Shown here one piece after another: positions 8,967 through 17,295 of a stretch of 64,000 nucleotides of DNA. How positions within the stretch are numbered: the first letter of the stretch is position 1; each line of letters starts with the position of its first letter. The stretch spans positions 1,365,501-1,429,500 of the forward strand of contig NZ_JACHTG010000004.1 in the NCBI RefSeq assembly GCF_014250675.1, given 5' to 3'. The notes below the pieces were generated by a model, which ran no database searches, was not told where the DNA came from, and saw nothing but the letters and a program-made list of their open reading frames with translations. The translations under genes and the position numbers were made by a program. Origin of the DNA: Cetobacterium sp. 8H. GTDB lineage: Bacteria; Fusobacteriota; Fusobacteriia; Fusobacteriales; Fusobacteriaceae.

Positions 8967-9003
8967 TTTAAAAGAGTGGTGGGGATACTACCACTCTTTT
9001 AAA
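8967..9003 (+). terminator. Long perfect hairpin between eutM and the PduT-like gene (attenuator or mRNA-stability element)
   Basis: TTTAAAAGAGTGGT (8967-8980) and ACCACTCTTTTAAA (8990-9003) form a perfect 14-base-pair stem with a 9-base loop. Only four T follow the GC-rich part before AAAA, so termination is probably partial. Position just after eutM suggests it protects the shell-gene mRNA or lowers downstream expression (inference). Confidence 0.6.
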
Positions 9004-9015
9004 AGGAGTAGAAAT

Positions 9016-9531
9016 ATGAAATCTATTGGTATAGCAGAATTTAACAATATTCCCACTGGAATAGAACAATTGGATAAAGTTTTAAAAAATGTGGATGTGC
9101 AAGTTTATAGAGGAGGAACAACATGTCCTGGAAAATATTATTTTATAGTTTATGGTGAGGTAGAAGCTATTAATCAAGGGATGACATTGGTAGAAAACAG
9201 CAATAAAATTGAAGTTATATCTGGAGTTGCACCAGAAGTTATTGAAGCTTTAAAGAAAAAAAGTGTTGAGAGCGAATTTTCGACAATAGGGATATTTGAG
9301 TTTTATGGAATACCTGAAGGTGTAAAAGCTTTGGATCTTGTAATTAAAAGTGTTGATGTATGTGTATTAAAACTTATTTTAGGATGGACTTTGGCAGGAA
9401 AAAGTTATTTTGTTATAGGTGGGGACACTAGTTCAGTAGAAGAAGCGGTAGTTTTAGTTACAGGATCTTTTAAGATAAGAGATGTGAAAGTGATTAATAA
9501 TCCATCAAAAGATTTATTAGTATTTATCTAA
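9016..9531 (+). CDS. Tandem-BMC (BMC-T) shell protein, PduT-like, with a likely Fe-S cysteine
   Basis: This 171-residue protein contains two BMC domains (about 1-85 and 92-165; the second opens STIGIFEFYGIPEGVKALD). Loop GGTTCPGKYYF places Cys37 in the same TCPGK/ICPGK context as Cys38 of PduT. In PduT, three copies of that cysteine at the trimer pore hold a [4Fe-4S] cluster. It therefore probably carries electrons across the shell, which is unusual for the classic enteric eut set. No PduS-like partner is encoded in this operon. AAGGAG precedes ATG 9016. Confidence 0.88.
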   Translation: MKSIGIAEFNNIPTGIEQLDKVLKNVDVQVYRGGTTCPGKYYFIVYGEVEAINQGMTLVENSNKIEVISGVAPEVIEALKKKSVESEFSTIGIFEFYGIPEGVKALDLVIKSVDVCVLKLILGWTLAGKSYFVIGGDTSSVEEAVVLVTGSFKIRDVKVINNPSKDLLVFI

Positions 9532-9547
9532 AAAAAGGAGGAATATT

Positions 9548-10987
9548 ATGGATAGAGATTTATTGTCTATACAAGAAGTGAGAGATTTATTAAGGGAGTG
9601 TAAAGTAGCTCAAAGTAAGTATGCGACATTTTCACAAGAGGAAGTAGATCGTATAATCTATGAGATGGTAGAAGAGATAAAATTACATAATGAAAAGTTA
9701 GCTAAAATGGCAGCGGAAGAGACTGGTTTTGGAAACTGGGAAGATAAGGTTTTGAAAAATAAATTTGCATCAGAATATCTTTATGAATACATAAAAGATA
9801 TGAAAACAATTGGGAAGTTAAAAGAAGAGAATAAAGTTATAGAAATAGGTGTTCCTATGGGAATAATTGCAGCATTAATCCCATCAACAAATCCAACTTC
9901 AACGGCAATTTATAAAGTTTTAATATCTTTAAAAGCTGGAAATGGAGTAGTTGTAAGTCCCCATCCAAATGCAAAGCAATCTATTATAGAAACCGTTAAA
10001 ATATTAAAAGAAGCTGCTAAAAAAGCGGGTGCACCAGAAGGTTTAATAGGTGTTATTCAAAATACAACAATGGAAGCGACGACAGAGTTAATGAAAAATA
10101 GAAATACATCATTGATTTTAGCAACTGGTGGAGAAGCTATGGTAAGAGCTGCATATAGTTCTGGAACTCCGGCAATAGGAGTTGGACCTGGGAATGGACC
10201 TGCATTTATTGAAAAAACAGCGAATAAAGCTTTAGCAGTGAAAAGAATATTAGATAGCAAGACATTTGATAATGGGGTAATCTGTGCATCAGAGCAATCA
10301 ATAATAGTAGAGGAAGAAAGCAAGAGAGAAGTTATAGAAGAGTTGAAAAAACAAGGAGCTTATTTTTTAGATAGAGATGAATCTAAAAAATTAGGAGAAT
10401 TTATTCTGAGAAGTAATGGAACAATGAATCCACAAATAGTTGGGAAAACAGCCTTAAAACTTGCTCAATTATCGGGAATAAATGTTCCTTGTAATACGAG
10501 AGTTTTAGTATCTGAAGAGACTGAGGTATCTAAAAATAATCCATATTCAAGAGAAAAATTAGCTCCAATACTAGCTTTTTATACAGAAGAGAATTGGGAG
10601 AAAGCTTGTGAAAGATCAATAGAGATATTAAATGTAGAAGGAAAAGGACACACAATGGTTATACATTCTGAAAATAAAGATGTGATAATGGCATTTGCAT
10701 TGAAAAAACCTGTATCAAGATTGCTTGTAAATACTCCTGGAGCTCTTGGTGGTGTTGGAGGTACAACAAATTTAGCACCAGCTATGACTTTGGGTTGTGG
10801 TGCAGTTGGAGGAAGTTCAACATCTGATAATATAACACCATTGAACTTAATGAATATAAGAAGAGTTGCCTGGGGCGTTTCTGAGTTAGAAGATTTGAAA
10901 GGGGTTTCAAATTCACAATATACTTGCGAAGATGGAAAATTAGAGGAGTTAGTAAAGAAAGTTATAGCTGATATATTGAATAGATAG
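9548..10987 (+). CDS. eutE: EutE, CoA-acylating acetaldehyde dehydrogenase
   Basis: This 479-residue protein oxidises acetaldehyde with CoA and NAD+ to acetyl-CoA inside the compartment. It has an aldehyde dehydrogenase fold: N-terminal cofactor segments MGIIAALIPSTNPTSTAIYK and GVGPGNGPAFIE, and catalytic Cys246 in NGVICASEQS. The first 20 residues (SIQEVRDLLRECKVAQ) form a probable encapsulation helix. It follows the BMC-T gene by 16 bases with AAAGGAGG in between. Confidence 0.96.
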   Translation: MDRDLLSIQEVRDLLRECKVAQSKYATFSQEEVDRIIYEMVEEIKLHNEKLAKMAAEETGFGNWEDKVLKNKFASEYLYEYIKDMKTIGKLKEENKVIEIGVPMGIIAALIPSTNPTSTAIYKVLISLKAGNGVVVSPHPNAKQSIIETVKILKEAAKKAGAPEGLIGVIQNTTMEATTELMKNRNTSLILATGGEAMVRAAYSSGTPAIGVGPGNGPAFIEKTANKALAVKRILDSKTFDNGVICASEQSIIVEEESKREVIEELKKQGAYFLDRDESKKLGEFILRSNGTMNPQIVGKTALKLAQLSGINVPCNTRVLVSEETEVSKNNPYSREKLAPILAFYTEENWEKACERSIEILNVEGKGHTMVIHSENKDVIMAFALKKPVSRLLVNTPGALGGVGGTTNLAPAMTLGCGAVGGSSTSDNITPLNLMNIRRVAWGVSELEDLKGVSNSQYTCEDGKLEELVKKVIADILNR

Positions 10988-10997
10988 GAGTGAGAAA

Positions 10998-11759
10998 ATG
11001 GTCCTAACTGAAGAAAAATTAAAAATGATGTATAAACAAAAAAAGATAGATAGATTGGTTATTGATGAAGGGACTATCTTAACACCTTCAGCGAGGCAAT
11101 TTTTAAATGAGAGAGGAATAGAGCTAGTGAGTGAAATAGGAAAATCTAGTTCTGAAATAAAAGAAAAGGAAAGTGAAAAAGATAATACCCAAGATATAAA
11201 GATTAAATATAAAGGTGTAAATGGAGAGGTGTATGTGGATAAGCCAGAATATATGACACAAATTTATGGGAATGTTTTGGTAAAAAAAGATAATAAAAGA
11301 ATTGTATTTAGAGGGAAAATAGATTCTCTACAAGCTAAATGGTTGGTATTATCAAAGGAGTTTGAAAATTCAAAGAATATAAATTTAGTTAAAGATTTAG
11401 AGAGTGTAGAAAAGTTTATTAAAAAGATATTGGTATCAGAAGTACTTGGAGAAGCTTTAGGAGACGTAGAAGTTCTTAGTTATAACTTAGATCAAATAAA
11501 AGAAGTATCTCATAATCCAAATAAATATTTTAAGAGAGGACATCTCTTTGATATATCTAAAAAAGAGGATGTAATTGTTTTGAAACTAAATGAACTAAGA
11601 ACTTATTCTAGAGAGACAGAGATATCAGCTATTGAAGCGTTTGTAAAAGAAAATGGAGTAATAGAAAGAAAAGATTTATTAACAGCCTTAAATAGAATGA
11701 GCAGTGTGATATATATAATGATGCTAAAAGGAGCTGTGGGTGAATATGGAAATAGATGA
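10998..11759 (+). CDS. eutT: EutT, corrinoid adenosyltransferase, without the enteric Cys metal motif
   Basis: This 253-residue protein makes adenosylcobalamin for EutBC. Matches to the family are LTPSARQFLNERGI at residues 28-41, EVLGEALGD, the EVSHNPNKYFKRGHLF segment and LNRMSSVIYIMML near the C terminus. Enteric EutT has an HX11CCX2C motif that binds Fe or Zn between the N-terminal and catalytic parts. The corresponding region here (about residues 55-95) has no cysteine at all, so this is the metal-independent kind of EutT, similar to Gram-positive homologues. Its end overlaps the next gene by 20 bases. Confidence 0.9.
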   Translation: MVLTEEKLKMMYKQKKIDRLVIDEGTILTPSARQFLNERGIELVSEIGKSSSEIKEKESEKDNTQDIKIKYKGVNGEVYVDKPEYMTQIYGNVLVKKDNKRIVFRGKIDSLQAKWLVLSKEFENSKNINLVKDLESVEKFIKKILVSEVLGEALGDVEVLSYNLDQIKEVSHNPNKYFKRGHLFDISKKEDVIVLKLNELRTYSRETEISAIEAFVKENGVIERKDLLTALNRMSSVIYIMMLKGAVGEYGNR

Positions 11760-12378
11760 AATTGTTAAAATAATAAAAAAACAAATTTTAGAAGAGTGTA
11801 GTAAAAAGCAGAAGATAAGAGTAGAGGCATCTGGAAGACATATTCATCTATCAAAAGAGGATGCCGAAAAGCTTTTTGGTGTAGGGTATGAGTTTCAAGT
11901 CTTGAAAGAGTTATCACAACCAGGACAATATGCTTATAAAGAAAGAGTTAGATTGATAGGGCCAAAAGGAATTATAGATGGTGTTGTAATATTGGGGCCG
12001 TGTAGAAATAAAACTCAAGTAGAGCTTTCAGTAACAGATACAAGAGCTCTGGGAATAGAACCGGTTTTAAGAGAATCCGGAGATGCAGATAAAACACCCG
12101 GAATATATATAAGTAATTTGGATAAGATGATAAAAATAGATTCTGGAGTGATTGTTGCCAAAAATCATATTCATATGACTGAAAAGGATGCTGAAAAATT
12201 AAACTTAAAAGATAGACAACTTGTAAAAGTAAAGATTTTAAACACTTTAAGACCTGTAATTTTTGAAGATGTTATTGTAAGAGTGAACAATAACTTTGAT
12301 TTAAGTGTGCATTTGGATTATGATGAGGCAAATGCTTGTCTTTTAAATAAAGATTCATATGGTGAAATTTATGAGTGA
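11740..12378 (+). CDS. pduL: PduL-type phosphotransacylase (EutD function)
   Basis: This 212-residue metal-dependent phosphotransacetylase converts acetyl-CoA and phosphate to acetyl-phosphate, recycling CoA in the compartment. Two PTAC repeats show the zinc-binding histidine motifs SGRHIHLSKEDAEKLFG and KNHIHMTEKDAEKL. The N terminus (EIDEIVKIIKKQILEE) looks like an encapsulation helix, as known for PduL. Start is GTG 11740 (AGGAG 6 bases upstream) or ATG 11746; both lie inside the end of eutT. It replaces the unrelated Pta-type EutD of enteric bacteria. Confidence 0.94.
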   Translation: MNMEIDEIVKIIKKQILEECSKKQKIRVEASGRHIHLSKEDAEKLFGVGYEFQVLKELSQPGQYAYKERVRLIGPKGIIDGVVILGPCRNKTQVELSVTDTRALGIEPVLRESGDADKTPGIYISNLDKMIKIDSGVIVAKNHIHMTEKDAEKLNLKDRQLVKVKILNTLRPVIFEDVIVRVNNNFDLSVHLDYDEANACLLNKDSYGEIYE

Positions 12379-12949
12379 GTTAGATCTTTTAGAAATTATA
12401 AAAAAAGAGATAGAAAAGTATGAGATAAATAAAAAAAAACAAAATAAAATAGCTATTTTAGGAGAGGATGAGCTATTAAAAAATGAAATAAAAAAATGTT
12501 TTGAAATCGATGAAAGTTCATCCAAATTATTAGTTGTGAATCTTGAAATCGATGAATTACTTGCCTTATCTCAAGGTTCATACATAAATGTAAAAACTCA
12601 AAAGATAATAGAAAGCATACTTCAAGGAGATGAAGTCTATTTAGTAGAAGAGGGCATAAGGTGGAGGGAATATAGATTAGCACCATCTAAATTGATTGAA
12701 AAATATCTTTCTTACGAAGAGGAATTAAAGAAATATAATGTAAAAATTTTAAAAAAAATAAGTTGTTTAGAAGAATTAAAAGGAGAAGATAAAAAAGAAT
12801 TTTTTTCAAAAAAACTATTCACTCTCAGAGATGCAAAAGAGATACATCAAAAAAATAAAAATATATTAATAGTCGATGAAAAAGTATTTGTTACAGAATC
12901 AGCTTTGGATTATATAAAAGAAAATAATATAAATTTGATAAAAAGGTGA
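12371..12949 (+). CDS. Conserved ethanolamine-utilisation protein of unknown function
   Basis: This 192-residue protein matches in context and general sequence the uncharacterised family found in eut operons of Firmicutes and Fusobacteria (the kind described as TIGR02536). It begins with an amphipathic helix (MSELDLLEIIKKEIEKYE) like those of other cargo proteins, followed by a mixed alpha/beta region (KIAILGEDELL) and ends IVDEKVFVTESALDYIKENN. No catalytic motif is recognisable. I prefer ATG 12371 (GGTG 6 bases upstream) over ATG 12359; both overlap pduL. A cargo or assembly role is inferred only from context. Confidence 0.85.
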   Translation: MSELDLLEIIKKEIEKYEINKKKQNKIAILGEDELLKNEIKKCFEIDESSSKLLVVNLEIDELLALSQGSYINVKTQKIIESILQGDEVYLVEEGIRWREYRLAPSKLIEKYLSYEEELKKYNVKILKKISCLEELKGEDKKEFFSKKLFTLRDAKEIHQKNKNILIVDEKVFVTESALDYIKENNINLIKR

Positions 12950-12954
12950 GTGCT

Positions 12955-13206
12955 ATGGTTATTGGGAAAATAATAGGAAATGTTTGGGCTACAAGAAAAG
13001 ATGAAAATTTAAATGGCTTAAAGTTTATGATAGCGCAGTTAGATAGTGGAGAAAAAATAGTTGTATGTGATTATATAGGAGCTGGTATAGGAGATTTAGT
13101 TTTAATAACAAGAGGGAGTGGGGCAAGGCAAGTTCTACAAGATTCTAATATTCCTATAGATGCTGTTACAATAGGAATTGTTGATGGTTTTGAGGAAGGT
13201 GAATAA
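12955..13206 (+). CDS. eutN: EutN, pentameric BMC vertex protein
   Basis: This 83-residue EutN/CcmL-family protein has the typical start MVIGKIIGNVWATRKDENL, VVCDYIGAGIGDLVLITRGSGAR and IDAVTIGIVDG. These proteins cap the icosahedral vertices of the shell. Start ATG 12955 has AGGTGA 5 bases upstream; an in-frame GTG at 12946 lies within it. It overlaps the next gene by one base. Confidence 0.96.
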   Translation: MVIGKIIGNVWATRKDENLNGLKFMIAQLDSGEKIVVCDYIGAGIGDLVLITRGSGARQVLQDSNIPIDAVTIGIVDGFEEGE

Positions 13207-13463
13207 TGAAAAAAAAGTTGATAACACTCGATAATATTCAAAATTATGTATGTGAAAAAGAGATTCTAGTAACTAAAGATATGATTATACCACCTAAGGT
13301 AAATGATTATTTAAAAGTTAATGGAATAAGAATAATTTTTGCTGAAGAACAAATAGAAGAAAGAATAAAAAAAATATTAAAAAATGATTTTAAAATTTTA
13401 GACGATGAGAAAATAAATGAAGTTATAAGAAAGATAAAAGGAGGTCTTAATAATGGGGATTAA
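13206..13463 (+). CDS. Stand-alone EutQ N-terminal domain
   Basis: This 85-residue protein reads like residues 1 to about 100 of enteric EutQ. It begins MKKKLITLDNIQNYVCEKE (E. coli EutQ starts MKKLITANDIR), has a PP(K)VNDYL segment at the TPEAREV position, and ends in a helix DDEKINEVIRKIKGG. The cupin domain is missing here and is encoded separately at 14541, after eutH; together the two pieces total 231 residues, close to E. coli EutQ (233). Function is unknown. It overlaps eutN by one base and eutH by 11. Confidence 0.75.
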   Translation: MKKKLITLDNIQNYVCEKEILVTKDMIIPPKVNDYLKVNGIRIIFAEEQIEERIKKILKNDFKILDDEKINEVIRKIKGGLNNGD

Positions 13464-14541
13464 TGAGATTATTATCTATATAATGGTATTATTTATGGTC
13501 ATAGGTGCAATTGATAAGTGTTTAGGAAATAAATTTGGTTATGGAGAAAAATTTGAAGAGGGAATAATGGCTATGGGAGCACTAGCTTTGGCTATGGTTG
13601 GAGTAATATCACTAGCACCAGTTCTAGCTAAGATACTAAGACCAATAATATCTCCAGCATATACAATGTTAGGTGCAGACCCTGCAATGTTTGCAACAAC
13701 ATTGCTAGCCAATGATATGGGTGGATACCCACTTGCTATGGAACTTGCTCTTTCACCTGAGGCTGGAAAGTTCGCAGGGTTGATACTAGGAGCTATGATG
13801 GGACCAACTTTAGTATTTACTATACCGGTTGCTTTAGGGATAATAGAAAAAGAGGATAGACCATTTTTAGCAAAAGGGATTCTAGCCGGTATGATAACAA
13901 TTCCATTAGGATGTTTAGCAGGTGGAATAACAGCAGGATTCCCACTTGAATTAGTATTATCAAATATTCTACCAATAATCATATTTTCGTTATTAATATC
14001 TTTAGGATTATGGAAAATACCAGAAAAAATGACTAGTGGATTCACTATATTTGGAAAAGGAGTTGTAATTGTTATTACTCTAGGATTAGCAGCAGGAATA
14101 ATAGAATTTTTAACTGGATTTGTAGTGATACCAGGTATGGCGCCTATAACTGACGGAATTGAAATTGTAGGAAGTATTGCTGTAACTTTAGCGGGAGCAT
14201 TCCCACTAGTATATTTCTTAACTAAAGTTTTAAATAAACCACTTACTAAAATGGGAGAATCTTTAGGAATGAATGAGAAAGCAGCAGCAGGAATGGTAGC
14301 TACATTAGCTAACAACATTCCTATGTTTGGGCTTATGAAAGAGATGGATAATAAGGGTAAAATTTTAAACGTTGCATTTGCAGTTAGTGGTGCATTCGTA
14401 TTTGGTGATCACTTAGGGTTTACTGCTGGTGTAGATTCGCAGATGATTTTTCCGATGGTGGTAGGAAAGTTAGTTGGAGGTATAACTGCAGTTTTGTTAG
14501 CTAAATTTATGTTTAGAAATATAGAAGGTGGAGCTAAGTGA
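13453..14541 (+). CDS. eutH: EutH, ethanolamine permease
   Basis: This 362-residue integral membrane protein has about 10-11 hydrophobic segments. Conserved parts include DKCLGNKFGYGEKFEEGIMA, FATTLLANDMGGYPLAMEL, NNIPMFGLMKEMD and FVFGDHLGFTAGVD. Members facilitate ethanolamine uptake at low pH or low concentration. GGAGGT precedes ATG 13453, which lies inside the end of the previous gene. Confidence 0.96.
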   Translation: MGINEIIIYIMVLFMVIGAIDKCLGNKFGYGEKFEEGIMAMGALALAMVGVISLAPVLAKILRPIISPAYTMLGADPAMFATTLLANDMGGYPLAMELALSPEAGKFAGLILGAMMGPTLVFTIPVALGIIEKEDRPFLAKGILAGMITIPLGCLAGGITAGFPLELVLSNILPIIIFSLLISLGLWKIPEKMTSGFTIFGKGVVIVITLGLAAGIIEFLTGFVVIPGMAPITDGIEIVGSIAVTLAGAFPLVYFLTKVLNKPLTKMGESLGMNEKAAAGMVATLANNIPMFGLMKEMDNKGKILNVAFAVSGAFVFGDHLGFTAGVDSQMIFPMVVGKLVGGITAVLLAKFMFRNIEGGAK

Positions 14542-14981
14542 TGAATATAGATGAAAAAGAACTAGAAAGAATAATAAAAAAAGTTATTGAAAGGGAGTTG
14601 TGCGGAAAAGAGAGTATTAAACATATCGATCCTAGTGGAATAGGGGTCATTAAAGCTGAAAAAATTGATAGAGTAAGATTTGATACAGGGAATCCTAAAG
14701 ATCAAGTCTATGTTACAGATCTATATACTCTTGAAGAAAGTCCTAGAATCGGGGCAGGAATGATGGAGATGATAGAGAGTACGTTTGATTGGACTTTAAA
14801 CTATGATGAGATTGATTACATCATAGATGGAAGGTTAGAGATAATAGTAGATGGCAGAAAAGTGGTGGGAGAAAAAGGGGATGTAATGTTAATCCCTAAA
14901 AATTCTAAAATAAAATTTAGTGCTCCTGTATATGCAAAGTTTGTATATGTAGTTTATCCAGCAAATTGGAACGAAAAGTAG
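14541..14981 (+). CDS. eutQ: EutQ, cupin-domain part only
   Basis: This 146-residue protein begins with a helix (DEKELERIIKKVIEREL) and is otherwise the EutQ cupin domain: WTLNYDEIDYIIDGRLEIIVDG, GDVMLIPKNSKIKF and VYPANWNEK at the end. EutQ is needed for compartment assembly in Salmonella, and acetate-kinase activity has been reported. The N-terminal EutQ domain is missing and appears as the separate protein at 13206. ATG 14541 overlaps the eutH stop (TGATG) with GGTGGAG 7 bases upstream. Confidence 0.92.
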   Translation: MNIDEKELERIIKKVIERELCGKESIKHIDPSGIGVIKAEKIDRVRFDTGNPKDQVYVTDLYTLEESPRIGAGMMEMIESTFDWTLNYDEIDYIIDGRLEIIVDGRKVVGEKGDVMLIPKNSKIKFSAPVYAKFVYVVYPANWNEK

Positions 14982-14988
14982 GTGTGGT

Positions 14989-16119
14989 ATGGATGAATTT
15001 TTTATAAAACCCAAAATAAAATTTGGTGTAGATTCTTTGGATTATTTAAAGAATTTAGTTGCGAAAAGATATTTTATAGTTACTGATAGTTCAATGGTGC
15101 AATTGAAATTAATTGATAAAGTTTTGGAAAAACTACCAAAAGATTCAAAAGTAGAGATTTTTTCAGAAGTTACTCCAAATCCAACTGTTGAAATTGTAGA
15201 AAGTGGATTGAAAAGATTGATTCAATTTGATCCGGAGTGTGTTATAGCATTAGGAGGAGGATCTCCTATAGATGCTTGTAAAGGGATGTTATATTTTGAA
15301 AAAAAAGTAGTTAAAGAATGCTCTGGGGGCACAGAGTTGAATAGACATTTCATAGCTATCCCAACAACAAGTGGTACTGGTTCGGAAGTTACATCGTATA
15401 GTGTTATAAGTAGTGGAGAAAATAAAATTGCATTGGCAAATGAGGAGATGCTTCCAAATATAGCTATTTTAAATCCTGAATTTATGAAAAGTTTACCTCC
15501 AAAAATAATAGCTGATACAGGGATGGATGTTTTAACTCACTCTTTAGAAGCTTATATCTCTTTAAAAGGAAATCCTTTCACTAGTGCTTTAGCAATTGAA
15601 GCAATAAAACTGGTCAAAGAAAATTTATTAGATCATTATAAAAATCCACTTGAGTTATCCCAAAGAGAAAAAATTCAATATGCTTCTTGCTTAGCAGGAA
15701 TAGCATTCAACAATTCATCTTTAGGAATAAATCATAGTGTAGCCCACACGATAGGAGCAAAATTTCATATTAGTCATGGAAGAGCAAACGCAATAGTAAT
15801 GCCATATATAATTCAAGTTAATAAAAATGCTTGGCAAGATTATGCGAACATATCAAAAGAATTGGGTTATAAATTTTCTAATGTTTCAGAAGGAAAAGAT
15901 TGTTTTTTAAGATTTGTAGAAGAATTAAAAAAAGAGATGAAAATAGAACAAAGTTTAAATCAGTTAGAAATTGATTTTAGTGATTTTAAATTAAGAATTC
16001 CAAGTCTTATAAAAGATATAAAAAAAGATATTTGTACGGAATATAATCCTAACGATTTAAGCGATGAGGATTATGTAAAGTTACTATTAAAAATATATTT
16101 TGGAACAGATGAAATTTAA
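14989..16119 (+). CDS. eutG: EutG, iron-containing alcohol dehydrogenase
   Basis: This 376-residue group III alcohol dehydrogenase reduces acetaldehyde to ethanol and regenerates NAD+ inside the compartment. It has the NAD-binding segment ALGGGSPIDACKG, TTSGTGSEVTSYSVI, and the metal ligands in ADTGMDVLTHSLEAY and NHSVAHTIGAKFHISHG. It is the last gene of the eut operon and is followed by a strong terminator. Confidence 0.94.
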   Translation: MDEFFIKPKIKFGVDSLDYLKNLVAKRYFIVTDSSMVQLKLIDKVLEKLPKDSKVEIFSEVTPNPTVEIVESGLKRLIQFDPECVIALGGGSPIDACKGMLYFEKKVVKECSGGTELNRHFIAIPTTSGTGSEVTSYSVISSGENKIALANEEMLPNIAILNPEFMKSLPPKIIADTGMDVLTHSLEAYISLKGNPFTSALAIEAIKLVKENLLDHYKNPLELSQREKIQYASCLAGIAFNNSSLGINHSVAHTIGAKFHISHGRANAIVMPYIIQVNKNAWQDYANISKELGYKFSNVSEGKDCFLRFVEELKKEMKIEQSLNQLEIDFSDFKLRIPSLIKDIKKDICTEYNPNDLSDEDYVKLLLKIYFGTDEI

Positions 16120-16127
16120 GGAAATAG

Positions 16128-16162
16128 AAATGGGATGGTCTGAAAATGACCATCCCATTTTT
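16128..16162 (+). terminator. Rho-independent terminator at the end of the eut operon (bidirectional)
   Basis: AAATGGGATGGTC (16128-16140) pairs perfectly with GACCATCCCATTT (16148-16160), loop of 7, followed by T. The A run on the other side lets it serve the convergent M20 gene too. Confidence 0.9.
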
Positions 16163-16184
16163 AATATAAATAGATCAACTTAGA

Positions 16185-17279
16185 TTATAAGAATTTTTTT
16201 AGGGCCTTAATGACCATTTCAATTCTTTCTTCTATAGACGAAAGAACTAAATATTCCGAAGCTTCATGTGAGTTTCCACCAATAGGGCCAACACCATCTA
16301 AAACTCCAACACCAAGTATTCCTAAGAAGTTAGCATCAGAACCTCCACCAGTTTTTTCCCATTCAGCTTTAATTCCCATTTCATCTTTAACTTCATCGAA
16401 TTTAGATAGAAGTTCTCTAGAAAGGTCATTTAAAACTAAAGGTGGTCTATATCCAATCTCTTTTATATCAACTTCAATTCCATGAATATAAGGGCTATTT
16501 TTAAGTTCTTCTAGAGTTTTCATAATCTTTTCAAAATGAGCAATATCATGAGATCTTCCTTCAAATTTAATAACAGCTTTATCAGGAACAGTATTAACAC
16601 CAAATCCACCATTTATAACTCCAACGTTTATAGAGTTTCCTTTTTCAAGATTTTGAAGTTTAGATATTTCTAAAACCCATCTAGAGGCTTCAATAATAGC
16701 GTTGATACCATTTTGTGGAGCAATTCCAGCATGTGCTGCTTTTCCTTTGAAAGTAATTTCAAATTTAATTAATCCTTTTCTTTCAGATACCATATTACCA
16801 GTTTTTCTAGCAGGTTCAAAAACTAAAGCATATTTAGTTCTTTTTCCCATCTCTGTGATTAAATCTCTTGAAATAAGAGAACTGATCTCTTCATCTGTAT
16901 TTATAATGATGCAGATATTGAATTTGCTATCTTTAAACTCTTTTGCAACTTCATACATTGAAAGAAGCCCAGATTTCATATCATATACACCAGGTCCTGT
17001 AGCGATATCACCTTCAATTTTAAATTGTCTTTCAGCGACAGTTCCCTCAGGAAAAACAGTGTCATTATGTCCTATAAAAAGAAAATCGAATTTCTCCACA
17101 TCTCTATTTTTTATAACTAGAACTGGATTTTTTCCATTTAATTCATGATATTCTACAATCCAATCACTATATAAATCTTTAAAAAAATTAGTTACAAATT
17201 GAAGTCCTTCAGGTGTATTACTTCCACAATCAACATTGACAAGTGTTTTTAAATTTTCTAGATATTTATTGAAATCCAT
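16185..17279 (-). CDS. M20-family metallopeptidase (glutamate carboxypeptidase/ArgE-like)
   Basis: This 364-residue two-zinc exopeptidase has metal-site motifs FIGHNDTVFPEG, GPGVYDMKSGLLSM, INTDEEISS and, near the C terminus, GGGSDANFLG and GGNSHEASEY. It has no signal peptide, so it is cytoplasmic. The CPG2-like group cleaves C-terminal Glu or N-acyl amino acids. It is encoded 16 bases after a DcuC-family transporter, so it may process what that transporter brings in (inference). AGGAGG lies upstream of its ATG. Confidence 0.88.
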   Translation of the reverse strand: MDFNKYLENLKTLVNVDCGSNTPEGLQFVTNFFKDLYSDWIVEYHELNGKNPVLVIKNRDVEKFDFLFIGHNDTVFPEGTVAERQFKIEGDIATGPGVYDMKSGLLSMYEVAKEFKDSKFNICIIINTDEEISSLISRDLITEMGKRTKYALVFEPARKTGNMVSERKGLIKFEITFKGKAAHAGIAPQNGINAIIEASRWVLEISKLQNLEKGNSINVGVINGGFGVNTVPDKAVIKFEGRSHDIAHFEKIMKTLEELKNSPYIHGIEVDIKEIGYRPPLVLNDLSRELLSKFDEVKDEMGIKAEWEKTGGGSDANFLGILGVGVLDGVGPIGGNSHEASEYLVLSSIEERIEMVIKALKKFL

Positions 17280-17295
17280 ATAATTTACCTCCTAA

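Noticed and set aside
8967-9003. Hairpin between eutM and the PduT-like gene as a further EutV target
   Set aside because: The loop is nine bases (or five with inner pairs), not a hexaloop with A1 and G4, and there is no second hairpin.
13539-14318. 259-codon open frame on the minus strand within eutH
   Set aside because: It is a shadow of the eutH coding frame: eutH has clear family matches, a ribosome site and overlapping neighbours, and the reverse product resembles no protein I know.
16645-17148. Plus-strand open frames inside the M20 gene
   Set aside because: They are antisense shadows of a clear metallopeptidase and have no ribosome sites.
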